A DNA stretch of 64,000 nucleotides from an uncultured Methanomethylovorans sp. (lineage in GTDB: Archaea; Halobacteriota; Methanosarcinia; Methanosarcinales; Methanosarcinaceae). The notes under the pieces are model-generated. The model was not told the DNA's origin. It did not search any database and saw only the letters and a list, made by a program, of their open reading frames with translations. How positions within the stretch are numbered: position 1 is the first letter of the stretch; each line of letters starts with the position of its first letter. The translations under genes and the position numbers were made by a program. Positions 26,352-35,163 of this stretch are shown in pieces. The stretch lies in NCBI RefSeq assembly GCF_963678545.1, contig NZ_OY782870.1, forward strand, positions 1,984,001-2,048,000, given 5' to 3'.

Positions 26352-29102
26352 TTAGATTCTCTCTCGCCCAAGACAGATAAGAGCAGATTGTCCATCCCAA
26401 GTTCCCCGGCTGATTTTTATCTCCGCAGATATCAGTTTTCCATCATATGATTCAAAGGGAATCTTTACCATGGACATTTTTCCGGCCAATATTTCGGAAA
26501 GTGCAGTGGCCACCTCTATAGCTCTTTTCTGCGGATGCAGATTTACTATGTTCAGACCAATTAATTTCTCATGAGAATATCCCAGACGTTCACAGAGGAA
26601 ACTATTAGTGTGTAATATACAGCCATTGATATCAAGTACGTAGAGAAAATCCTCTATGTTGTTAAATATATCTTGCAAATTGTTTGTGTTCTTTTGGATA
26701 TGCACCTGTTCTCTTATGCGTCCAATGGAAGGACCCGCTTGAGAAGCAATGCTCTCAAGTGAGCTACGAGTATTGTGTGAAATAGCATATTCAGTATGTG
26801 ATGCTAGCATGAATACTGCTACAACATTGCTTTCATATTTTAGAGGTAATATGGCAGTGGCTTCAAGTCCCTCAAAACCAAGATCTGACCCATGAGTCAT
26901 GGAGCTAATTTCAGAATAGAGCTTATAGATTGGATATTCTGTTTTAAGTATCCTTGCATGTAAAGAATTTACAGAATATTGCCGGATACTGTTCACAAAC
27001 TTAAATGAAAGATCTTTATGGGCAACTAAGTTTAGATCTCCTGTGACCTCATCTACAAGATACAAAGCACCACAATCAATTCCCTTTACCTGTGTAACAA
27101 GTTCAAGGAACTGCTGAAATAGCTCTTTTATGTCAGCTGTAGGGGTGAACAATGTACCAAGTTCCGAACCTATGCGCATAAAATTATTGGCATTCTTACG
27201 TTCTGTTACATCAACTATAATACCATGTATATATTGTATCCTGCCTTTAGCGTCCCTTTTAATAATAGAACGTTCGTCTATCCATCGCACTTCACCTGAC
27301 CTTGTAAGGATACGATACTCAAGAGAAATGTTTTTTTCCCCTTCCTCAATGCATCTTAGAGTTTCATGATTCATTTTTTCAAGATCATAAGGATGGATTA
27401 TATCACCGTAAAGCATTTTACCGGACATAAATTCCTTTGCAGTATATCCGAATTGAGAAATGTTTTCAGATACGAACTCTACAGGCCAGTTATCATACGG
27501 CTTCCAGAAGAAAACAATTGCAGGACTACTCTCAATAACGTTTTCAAGAACCTTTTGCACTTCAATTAGTTTGAGAAGTTCCTTTTCTCTATTCTTCTGC
27601 TCTGTAATGTCTCTAATAATAGCCATGTAAGCTGGTTTTCCCTCATGCTCTATTATCGATGAGTTAATCTCTACAGGAATTTTTATACCTATTTTTGAAA
27701 GAAGCTCGATCTCATACTTATAAGCTGTTTGACGCTTTTTTTCAAGGTTTCTCTTGAATTTACCACTGATCATTCGACGATATTCGATGGTAAGGAAACT
27801 TGCAAACATTTTACCAATAGCTTCTGTACGAGTATATCCAATGATCTCAATGAATTTGTTATTGGCAAATACCAGATTGTCATTCTGTAATATAACGATC
27901 CCATCGTTACTCTTTTCCACAAGAGTAGAATACTTTTTTTCAGAATCTTTGAGTTCCATCTCCGCTTTTTTACGTTCCGCTATATCCCTTATAGCGATCA
28001 TCACAGCTGGATTATTTTCATAATAAATGAAAGAAAGACTAACTTCGGCAGGGAAAGTGGATCCATTTTTTTTAATGAAATCAACTTCATAATTGCGCTT
28101 TATACTTCGCTCATCCCTTAGTGCTTTAGTATATCGCTTTAAAAGCATACGCCTGAAATCGATAGGAACATGGTCAAGCAATACACTATTGATGATTTCC
28201 TCGTTTTGGTAACCCGTTAATTCAAGGAATTTAGAATTCGTGAATCGCAAGACCTCTCCCTGTATTATAATTATACCATCGTTTCCTTTTTCCACAAGGG
28301 CGGAATATTTTGCCTCTGATGCTTTCAGTTCCATCGCCGACTTCTTGCTTTCAGTGACATCTTCGATAGCAAGCAAGATCATTTTTTCTTTACCATTGAA
28401 AGTATCCATAGTTCTGGAATTGACAAGCAGCACCTGGTGTCCTATTTTGTTGAAATTTGTTTCTATTTCCAGATCATTAAACTCTATGTTATCTTCTAAA
28501 AGTGTTAACATCCTGGTTTTTAGAACTGGAATATTCCACTGCCCATTTTCAATATCATATATAGGTAGACCTTCGATTTCTAAAGGTTTTGTCCTGAACA
28601 ACTTATAAAATGAAAGGTTCGCAAATATTATTTTAAAATTGGTATCAAGAACCAACAATGCTTCTCTTAAAGCATTGACAATACTTCTAAGGTATTCATT
28701 TTCCGGCTGCAGGGACAACTCTGTCATCTTACTTTCCGTGATATCTACAATTGTTCCGTGCAGATGTTTAAGGATACCTTCTTCATCATATTGTGCCTGA
28801 ACAAATTTTGCTATCCAGCGCACGTTACCTTTACTGTCTACTATTCTGTATTCCAAAAAAAGACATGGCATATTCTTTCTATTCCATTGCTGGATCAGAG
28901 CCTTCAATTTATCCCTATCGCCCGGATAAACTATGTCCGAATAAGTGAGATTTCCTGAAATAAAATCATCTGGTGCGTACCCAAGTTGCCCTATATTCTC
29001 TGAAACGGAAACTACTGGCCAGTTTTCCTCATTTTTCCATGAGAAAGTGAATATATTGCCATTGCACAATGTAGTTCCAAGCTTTTGGGTTAAAATGTCC
29101 AT
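26352..29102 (-). CDS. Multi-PAS/GAF signalling protein without kinase domain
   Basis: Soluble protein of 916 residues built of sensory domains only. PAS-like units lie at about 15-130, 135-255, 260-380, 385-505 and 510-640; the first and fifth carry the W-P-V-x-x-VSENI-x-Q-x-GY text and end in DIT/DVTE(S/R)K. A GAF domain follows at about 645-790, and a last PAS at 795-910. No membrane helix, HisKA, HATPase or GGDEF domain is seen, and the protein stops right after the final PAS. AGGTG precedes the ATG. The corrinoid protein gene starts 39 bases after its stop, so partner output through that protein is an attractive inference. Confidence 0.85.
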   Translation of the reverse strand: MDILTQKLGTTLCNGNIFTFSWKNEENWPVVSVSENIGQLGYAPDDFISGNLTYSDIVYPGDRDKLKALIQQWNRKNMPCLFLEYRIVDSKGNVRWIAKFVQAQYDEEGILKHLHGTIVDITESKMTELSLQPENEYLRSIVNALREALLVLDTNFKIIFANLSFYKLFRTKPLEIEGLPIYDIENGQWNIPVLKTRMLTLLEDNIEFNDLEIETNFNKIGHQVLLVNSRTMDTFNGKEKMILLAIEDVTESKKSAMELKASEAKYSALVEKGNDGIIIIQGEVLRFTNSKFLELTGYQNEEIINSVLLDHVPIDFRRMLLKRYTKALRDERSIKRNYEVDFIKKNGSTFPAEVSLSFIYYENNPAVMIAIRDIAERKKAEMELKDSEKKYSTLVEKSNDGIVILQNDNLVFANNKFIEIIGYTRTEAIGKMFASFLTIEYRRMISGKFKRNLEKKRQTAYKYEIELLSKIGIKIPVEINSSIIEHEGKPAYMAIIRDITEQKNREKELLKLIEVQKVLENVIESSPAIVFFWKPYDNWPVEFVSENISQFGYTAKEFMSGKMLYGDIIHPYDLEKMNHETLRCIEEGEKNISLEYRILTRSGEVRWIDERSIIKRDAKGRIQYIHGIIVDVTERKNANNFMRIGSELGTLFTPTADIKELFQQFLELVTQVKGIDCGALYLVDEVTGDLNLVAHKDLSFKFVNSIRQYSVNSLHARILKTEYPIYKLYSEISSMTHGSDLGFEGLEATAILPLKYESNVVAVFMLASHTEYAISHNTRSSLESIASQAGPSIGRIREQVHIQKNTNNLQDIFNNIEDFLYVLDINGCILHTNSFLCERLGYSHEKLIGLNIVNLHPQKRAIEVATALSEILAGKMSMVKIPFESYDGKLISAEIKISRGTWDGQSALICLGRERI

Positions 29103-29545
29103 TTTTACACCTGCAATTTAAAATTGGAAGAGTAGTTTTATAGTTGATATTGTCTCTTCACATAGACTACTTCTCAACTGATGAGAATACAGATATTAAA
29201 TACAGATTGGTATTAATGAAACTATTGACTATCAGTGAAAAGTTCCGTTATTCAAAAGAGAATCTTAAATACTATGTTTGGAGATTATATATTGGCTCGC
29301 ATCTTAAGATCATACTTCCTTCCTTCGATCCAATCTACCAAGGAGTATTCATGAGGGTGTGAGCTACAATTCCCAGTTGGTCACTCATACACATTTATAT
29401 ATATTGGTACGAATAATATTCTAGTTTTAGTAAACAAGATAATGTACAAATATTCCTGACATACTGAATCACTAACAGAAAGTCAGGTCTTACTGTACAG
29501 ATAGTTGTATGAGATTGCATGAAATCCTTCCAAGGAGTTGTTCAA
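29103..29545. other. Divergent intergenic region
   Basis: Spacer between the leftward PAS/GAF gene and the rightward membrane protein gene. It contains TTTATATATATTGG near 29394-29407 as a plausible TATA box for the rightward gene. No supported gene; a short 72-codon frame at 29144 has no binding site and no family resemblance. Confidence 0.5.
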
Positions 29546-30232
29546 GTGAATTCTTCAGAAACTACTGTCAAAAGAAGCAAAATGAACTTAATAATAGTAG
29601 GATTTGTAGTATTATTATTAATACTACTTACAACTGTAGCTGCAAGTGGGCTAGTAAATATTCCAATATTGACTCATGTGCTTGGTACAGATGAAGCAAA
29701 AGATCTGGGTGTTGAAGTAGATCCGGTCCTTTTTGATCAAATGGTAGAAGAAAATGGTATAACCCTTAAATCCCCGGTTTCCGAATACCAGCTTACAAGC
29801 AACATTCAATATTCTGATCCAGCTCCCATGGATATCACACTTACCAGTTCTCAATTGAGCTCATACCTACAGGCCACTAACAATGAAGGAGCTATCAAAC
29901 AGATACAGGTCAAATTAGGCGATAATAATGAAGCAGAAATGTCAGCTTATGTAGACCTAAAAGATTACGGATATAACTTCAAAGGACCAGTATATGTTTC
30001 TGGACGTTTTGAGAAGTCTAGTGATTCTACTATTAACATAGATATATATGAATCAAAAATGGGTATGCTGCCTATGCCGGATGGAAGTGCAGATAAAGGT
30101 GAGCAAGCCTTTGAGGACATGATCAATTCAAATCTTGCAAAGATGTCGGGTCTGAATATAAAAACTCTTGAGATTCAAGATGGTCAGCTCCACTTTGATG
30201 GAGATTTTCCCAAAACTATGGAAGTTGTGTAA
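29546..30232 (+). CDS. Membrane-anchored hypothetical protein
   Basis: Protein of 228 residues with one strong transmembrane helix near residues 14-34 (LIIVGFVVLLLILLTTVAAS) and an exported acidic domain behind it. I do not recognise a family. The GTG start is chosen because AAGGAG lies eight bases before it; an ATG nine codons earlier lacks a site. It stands alone, followed by a hairpin terminator. A surface or periplasm-like location is inferred from the anchor. Confidence 0.7.
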   Translation: MNSSETTVKRSKMNLIIVGFVVLLLILLTTVAASGLVNIPILTHVLGTDEAKDLGVEVDPVLFDQMVEENGITLKSPVSEYQLTSNIQYSDPAPMDITLTSSQLSSYLQATNNEGAIKQIQVKLGDNNEAEMSAYVDLKDYGYNFKGPVYVSGRFEKSSDSTINIDIYESKMGMLPMPDGSADKGEQAFEDMINSNLAKMSGLNIKTLEIQDGQLHFDGDFPKTMEVV

Positions 30233-30257
30233 TTAAGGCAATATAAATAATGGAATG

Positions 30258-30310
30258 CTGGCCTATTCCTGGCATAGGATTTAGGCCAGAGATATTTTTA
30301 AATCTCTGAA
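30258..30310 (+). terminator. Double hairpin after the membrane protein gene
   Basis: A perfect stem CTGGCCTA/TAGGCCAG (30258-30265, 30282-30289) is followed at once by a second small hairpin GAGAT/ATCTC with a T-rich loop. It starts 26 bases after the stop codon. Confidence 0.6.
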
Positions 30311-30394
30311 TCTCATAAAAGAGATATTTCAAAATCGCATTCTAGTCATGGAAAATAGAAAGACTTAATATATTTGGTTGTGTTTGAAGTGAGT

Positions 30395-30943
30395 ATGATA
30401 CCAACAAAAGCTTTTATGGTCAAAGGCGCTGGTGTTCATAAAGACAAACTCGCATCTTTCGAATTGGCCTTAAGGAATGCAGGTATTGAGAAATATAACC
30501 TCGTATCTGTTTCAAGTATATTACCTCCTAATTGTAAAATCGTAAAAAAGGAAGAAGGTCTTCCAGAACTAAAGCCAGGAGCTATAGTGCACTGTGTTCT
30601 TGCAAGGAATCAGACAAATGAACCTCAACGCCTGATGGCTGCTGCAATTGGTACTGCCATCCCCGTGGATGCAAAGGAACAATATGGATACATTTCAGAA
30701 CATCATTCTTTTGGAGAAGATGAAATTACCGCGGGCGAATATGCAGAAGATCTTGCTGCAACTATGCTAGCAACTACATTGGGTATTGAGTTTAATGTAG
30801 AGTCTGCATGGCACGAACGTGAACAGGTTTACAAAGCAAGCGGCCATATTTTCGATTCACTCCATATTTGTCAATGTGCAAAAGGCGATAATGACGGAAA
30901 ATGGACTACAATAGTGGCGGCAATGGTATTTGTTATACCATAA
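30395..30943 (+). CDS. pdaD: Pyruvoyl-dependent arginine decarboxylase
   Basis: Converts arginine to agmatine for polyamine synthesis. The 182-residue proenzyme self-cleaves between Ser40 and Ser41 in the motif SVSSILPPN, making the pyruvoyl group on the larger chain. Further conserved segments are GAIVHCVLA and YGYISEHHSFGE. The ATG at 30395 (MIPTKAF, with GAAGTGAG just upstream) fits the family start; an in-frame start seven codons earlier is less likely. It is monocistronic. Confidence 0.95.
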   Translation: MIPTKAFMVKGAGVHKDKLASFELALRNAGIEKYNLVSVSSILPPNCKIVKKEEGLPELKPGAIVHCVLARNQTNEPQRLMAAAIGTAIPVDAKEQYGYISEHHSFGEDEITAGEYAEDLAATMLATTLGIEFNVESAWHEREQVYKASGHIFDSLHICQCAKGDNDGKWTTIVAAMVFVIP

Positions 30944-31043
30944 CTCTTGCTTTTTTTACTTATCTATTTTCATTACACAATTGCCTTGTCACATTTACTT
31001 TCTTTGAATAGAGATTTATAGTCCTTGCTTACTATAGGATTTG

Positions 31044-32978
31044 ATGCGTTCAGAGTTCTATGATTTTGTCAGCAGGAACAGATGGAACCTATTACTTATA
31101 TTTAGTGTATTTGTTTTTGCACTTCTTATAGGTTATTCTATTGAACAAAACAAAGAGAACACAATCAAAAGCATGGAATCAAATGCAGAAATGCAATCCA
31201 TGCAGATTAGTTTGAACCTTAAGGATGAGCTTGATGAAGTTACCCAAGAACTTCTGGCAATATATGATATTCAAACAAGTTCACCTCCACAAAGCCAATA
31301 TGAGTTCTTTATCAAAACAGAACCAGTACTTAAAGAGAATACATTCCTTTCTTCGATATACTTTGTCGATACTGAAAGTAAGAAAGTATTCAAAGTACCG
31401 AATAATAGTAGTATTCCAGCAGCTTATGGAGATAATAATTCACAATTCGAAATAGCTTTGCTAATATCAAAACACGACAAAAAAATATACCTTTCCGCAC
31501 CATATGAAATTGCACCTGGAAATTATTGCTATTCATTATTGGTACCTTACGGAAATAATTCATTTTTTCAACTCAGCTTCACTTTAGACAATGTTTTTAC
31601 AGAATCTGCAATGATCGGAAATGATAGCAGCATTTTGTTTAAGTTAATGGATAACCAGAAAGTTGTATATACATCTCCTGATTATGAATCCCAGTTCATC
31701 ACAGCAGAGGAATTCCTTACTACTTCATCATTAAAAATATATAACAGAGAAATGCTTCTCATGGCTTTGCCGGCGGATTCCATGCTAAGCCCTCATTTCA
31801 AACTGTGGGAGACTTTTGGACATTGGAGCATCTATTTAATTCTATTGATCTTAGCAGTTATCGTAATGTTTCAAATGTTCTATATAGGTGAACGGAAGGA
31901 ACATGAACAAAAACTAAAACTATCTGAAGCTAAATTCAGATCGATATTTAACAGTGTCAACGATGCTATTTATATTACTGACCTTAAAGGTAATTTTCTA
32001 GAAGTAAATAATGTAACGTGTGATACACTGGGCTATTCTAAGGATGAATTACTAAAAATGCAGCGCTGGGAAATCATGCTTCATCACTCTCCCGAACAAA
32101 TGGGAAAAAAAATCAATGCAGTTTTTAAACACATGGAATTTATTTCTGAAACAGTACATGTTAGTCGTGATGGAACTCTTATTCCTGTAGAGTTAAGTAG
32201 CCGTAAGATCAATTATGAAAGTAAGGATGCTATTATTAGCATTGCAAGAGATCTTTCGGAAAGCAAGAGGGCTGAAATGCTGCTTAAGTCAAATGAAGAA
32301 CTTAAGCAGCTTACTAGAATGAAAGACCTGTTTACAGATATACTCCGACATGATCTTCTTGGTCCAGCATCTCTTATTAAAGGTTATACTGAACTCCTTC
32401 TTGAAACTACTGATGAACCTGAACAAAAACTGTTGTTAGAGAAGATTTTTAAAGGCAACCTTAACCTTATAGAAATGATAGATAATGCTGCCAAGCTTGC
32501 AAAATTCGAAAGCATCGATGATCTTGATTTTAATACAATGGACATAATGCTTATATTGAACTCAGTGACAGAACGCTATCAAACAGAATTGCAGGCAAAG
32601 AACATTTTTTTGAAAGTACCATCTGAACAAAAGTATAACGCTCTGATAAATCCTATTATTACAGAAGTATTTTCCAATATACTTTCCAATGCAATCAAAT
32701 ACAGTCCTCCAAATAGTGAGATCTTCATAGATATCAATGATGAGGAAACAAATTGGAAAGTACTTATAACAGATTCTGGAGAAGGTGTCAAAGCTAGCGA
32801 CAGAGAACTGATATTTGACCGTTTCAGCAGAGCACACAAGGGTGGAGTAAAAGGAAGTGGCTTGGGGTTAGCTATTGCAAAAAGAATAATGGACTTACAT
32901 GGTGGGAGTATCGGAGTGAATGACAATCCAACAGGAAAAGGTAGTGTATTCTGGTTCTCTATTAAGAAAATAGAGTAA
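31044..32978 (+). CDS. Membrane sensor histidine kinase
   Basis: Sensor kinase of 644 residues. A transmembrane helix lies at about 15-32, then an outside sensor domain of ~220 residues of the Cache/CHASE kind, a second helix at 255-278, a PAS domain at 300-405, a HisKA domain with the phospho-accepting His in ILRHDLLGPASLIKGY, and a HATPase with NILSNAIKYSP, DSGEGV and GSGLGLAI. All catalytic boxes look intact. The ATG at 31044 is taken over a TTG one codon earlier. No response regulator is adjacent, as is common in methanogens. Confidence 0.9.
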   Translation: MRSEFYDFVSRNRWNLLLIFSVFVFALLIGYSIEQNKENTIKSMESNAEMQSMQISLNLKDELDEVTQELLAIYDIQTSSPPQSQYEFFIKTEPVLKENTFLSSIYFVDTESKKVFKVPNNSSIPAAYGDNNSQFEIALLISKHDKKIYLSAPYEIAPGNYCYSLLVPYGNNSFFQLSFTLDNVFTESAMIGNDSSILFKLMDNQKVVYTSPDYESQFITAEEFLTTSSLKIYNREMLLMALPADSMLSPHFKLWETFGHWSIYLILLILAVIVMFQMFYIGERKEHEQKLKLSEAKFRSIFNSVNDAIYITDLKGNFLEVNNVTCDTLGYSKDELLKMQRWEIMLHHSPEQMGKKINAVFKHMEFISETVHVSRDGTLIPVELSSRKINYESKDAIISIARDLSESKRAEMLLKSNEELKQLTRMKDLFTDILRHDLLGPASLIKGYTELLLETTDEPEQKLLLEKIFKGNLNLIEMIDNAAKLAKFESIDDLDFNTMDIMLILNSVTERYQTELQAKNIFLKVPSEQKYNALINPIITEVFSNILSNAIKYSPPNSEIFIDINDEETNWKVLITDSGEGVKASDRELIFDRFSRAHKGGVKGSGLGLAIAKRIMDLHGGSIGVNDNPTGKGSVFWFSIKKIE

Positions 32979-32987
32979 TAAAAAGTA

Positions 32988-33200
32988 CTACTGATGACTC
33001 TTCTTTTTCTTATCCTGCTGCTCGATCTCTGGGTCTGGTGAACCTGCACACCAGGAATCGATCTCTATGTCAGCTATGCTTTTTGAATTGGAAGACTTTG
33101 GTGGTAGATCACACCAGGCATCGATCTCCTCTTCCATTGTAGGAATTTTTATGTCTTTTTCCTTATCGGGCATCTTTTTGATTTTTCCGTCAGCGGACAT
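32988..33200 (-). CDS. Small acidic protein with a repeated IDxWC motif
   Basis: Protein of 70 residues, very hydrophilic. A segment occurs twice: EEIDAWCDLPP and IEIDSWCAGSP, each with Trp-Cys, separated by a Ser/Lys linker. The tail is Lys-rich (KKKKSH). GGAGT lies six bases before the ATG, so it is probably translated. It is convergent with the histidine kinase, 9 bases away. No family is recognised; metal or partner binding through the two Cys is a guess. Confidence 0.6.
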   Translation of the reverse strand: MSADGKIKKMPDKEKDIKIPTMEEEIDAWCDLPPKSSNSKSIADIEIDSWCAGSPDPEIEQQDKKKKSHQ

Positions 33201-33563
33201 AGTTTTACTCCGTAGTGAATGCTTAAAGATAGATTGGTTTTTCCTTATTTAAGGATACTCAGTAATTAGATTCCATAATAAATAAAGAGGCTTATATGAC
33301 AGAAAAAACCGAATAAATTAAGTAATTTTCAGTATTTAGACTGAAACTGGTTTCATCAGTATTCTTAAAGTTATCCTCCTTTTTCTAAAAGATAAAAATG
33401 CAGTAAAACATACTTTTATTGAAAATATAGAATATATTATTTAAGGAAGATTGTCATGATACAAAAATACACTGGAGCTGACTAAGGTCAGTTCATATGA
33501 AAAGGGAATAGTACAAGTCCATTACAATGTTATTGGATATAATAGATCATAGGAGGAATCATA
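33201..33563. other. Intergenic region
   Basis: AT-rich divergent spacer with a TATA-like stretch near 33428-33441 and a small hairpin GCTGACTAAGGTCAG near 33478. No gene found. Confidence 0.4.
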
Positions 33564-33821
33564 ACGATTGATTCAAGATGTGGTATTTTATGTAGTGAGT
33601 GTGAGTATCGGGAACCAATGAAATGTGGTGGCTGTATACAAATTACAAAGCCATTCTGGGGAGAGCAGTGTCCTGTCAAGTCATGCTGTGAAAGCAAGAA
33701 ACTTGAAAACTGTGGTAAATGTGATGTTTTTCCATGTGACGTCCTGATACAATTTGCCTATGACAAAGATCAAGGAGACAATGGCAAAAGGATAGAACAG
33801 TGTAAGAAGTGGGCATTATAA
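33564..33821 (+). CDS. DUF3795-like cysteine-rich protein with apparent ACG start
   Basis: Protein of 85 residues with 13 Cys: CGILCSEC, CGGC, CP-x4-CC and CGKC-x5-C. This is the DUF3795 pattern, probably zinc or iron-sulfur binding, function unknown. Family members start MIDSRCGILCSEC; here the codons for IDSRCG are preceded by ACG at 33564, with AGGAGG seven bases upstream and no ATG, GTG or TTG in frame nearby. The next ATG (33618) would remove the first three conserved Cys. Either ACG is used as start or the start codon is mutated. Confidence 0.7.
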   Translation, partial: TIDSRCGILCSECEYREPMKCGGCIQITKPFWGEQCPVKSCCESKKLENCGKCDVFPCDVLIQFAYDKDQGDNGKRIEQCKKWAL

Positions 33822-33894
33822 TATGCCCATGAAACCTGATATTGAACTGAAAAATATTGCATAAAATAAACAAATATAAAACGTCTAAATAAAA

Positions 33895-33920
33895 GTGTAT
33901 GCCTTTCAGACATACAAATC
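33895..33920 (-). terminator. Hairpin at the end of argG
   Basis: On the minus strand GTATG and CATAC pair across a nine-base loop and are followed by ACTTTTATTT, a few bases after the argG stop codon. Confidence 0.5.
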
Positions 33921-33924
33921 TTAT

Positions 33925-35106
33925 TCACTTTTCAACAAAACGCTTGTACAATCTGGCCTGGAAGCCGTGGTACTTGGCGAAGCCTTCTGCATCCTTCTGG
34001 TCGATTGAAGAAGTGTTGAAGGATACGAGATCCTCGGAGTACAGGGCGTATGGTGATGTACGAGCCAGAAGTGTGACACTGCCCTTGTAGAGCTTCACCG
34101 TTACAGTACCTGTGACACGCTCCTGAGTCTTGTCAATGAAAGCGTTCAGGTCGTGGTACAGGGGTTCGTCCACAAGGCCGGAATAGGCAAGCTCGGACCA
34201 CTGCTCGTCCACGATCTTCTTGAACTTCAGCTCAAGCCTGGTGAGCACAAGCTTCTCCAGATCCCTGTGAGCTGTAAGTAGTACGGTAGCTGCGGGGTGT
34301 TCGTAGTTCTCCCTGGCCTTAAGTCCCAGCACTCTGTCCTCGATCATGTCAGTACGACCGACACCATGGGAACCAGCGATCTTGTTTAGCTGCTCAATAA
34401 GCTCCACACCATTAAAATTTTTGCCATCTAGGGATACAGGCACACCCTTCTCAAAGCCGATTACAACGATCTGAGCCTCGGGTGCCTTCTCTGGAGATAC
34501 GGTCCACTGGTATATTTCCTCAGGGGGAATAAAACCTGGGTCTTCAAGCTTTCCACCCTCGATACTGCGGCTCCAGATGTTCTCGTCAACACTCCATGGC
34601 TTGGCAGTGGTAGCTGCCACGGGAATACCATGCTTCTTTGCATAGTCGATTTCCCACTCACGGGTTAGGTTCATATCCCTCATGGGTGCCACAACATCCA
34701 TGCCAGTGAGCCTAAAGACAGCCTCGAACCTCAACTGATCATTACCCTTGCCGGTACAGCCATGAGCAAGTGCCACTGCACCCTCTTTCTCTGCAACTTC
34801 CACGACTTTCCTGGCAATCAGCGGACGGGCCACGGAAGTGCCCATCACATAACCCTCATAGTCACCATTGGCCTTGATCAGAGGGAAAATATAATCCTTC
34901 ACAAACTCTGCCTTGGCATCAATGGTATAATGTCCGTCACTGATCTTCTTTGCTTTCTGTTCAGCATCCAGCACTTCCTGCTTGGGCTGCCCGACATCCA
35001 CGGACACTGTAATAACCTTATCGTAACCGTATTCTTCCTTGAGTATGGGGATGCATACGGAAGTATCCAATCCCCCTGAATAAGCGAGCACTACTTTCTT
35101 TGACAT
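33925..35106 (-). CDS. argG: Argininosuccinate synthase
   Basis: Joins citrulline and aspartate with ATP to argininosuccinate in arginine synthesis. The 393-residue protein begins with the ATP-pyrophosphatase loop [11 protein letters not shown] (residues 8-18) and contains [13 protein letters not shown] near 115 and the substrate-binding GRTDMIEDR. It lies 57 bases downstream of carB on the same strand, which makes sense because carbamoyl phosphate feeds citrulline synthesis. Confidence 0.97.
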   Translation of the reverse strand: MSKKVVLAYSGGLDTSVCIPILKEEYGYDKVITVSVDVGQPKQEVLDAEQKAKKISDGHYTIDAKAEFVKDYIFPLIKANGDYEGYVMGTSVARPLIARKVVEVAEKEGAVALAHGCTGKGNDQLRFEAVFRLTGMDVVAPMRDMNLTREWEIDYAKKHGIPVAATTAKPWSVDENIWSRSIEGGKLEDPGFIPPEEIYQWTVSPEKAPEAQIVVIGFEKGVPVSLDGKNFNGVELIEQLNKIAGSHGVGRTDMIEDRVLGLKARENYEHPAATVLLTAHRDLEKLVLTRLELKFKKIVDEQWSELAYSGLVDEPLYHDLNAFIDKTQERVTGTVTVKLYKGSVTLLARTSPYALYSEDLVSFNTSSIDQKDAEGFAKYHGFQARLYKRFVEK

Positions 35107-35163
35107 GATATCATTCCTCAGAATATACTCGAATATAAGATAAGAAATGTAAAAAGGGTATCC

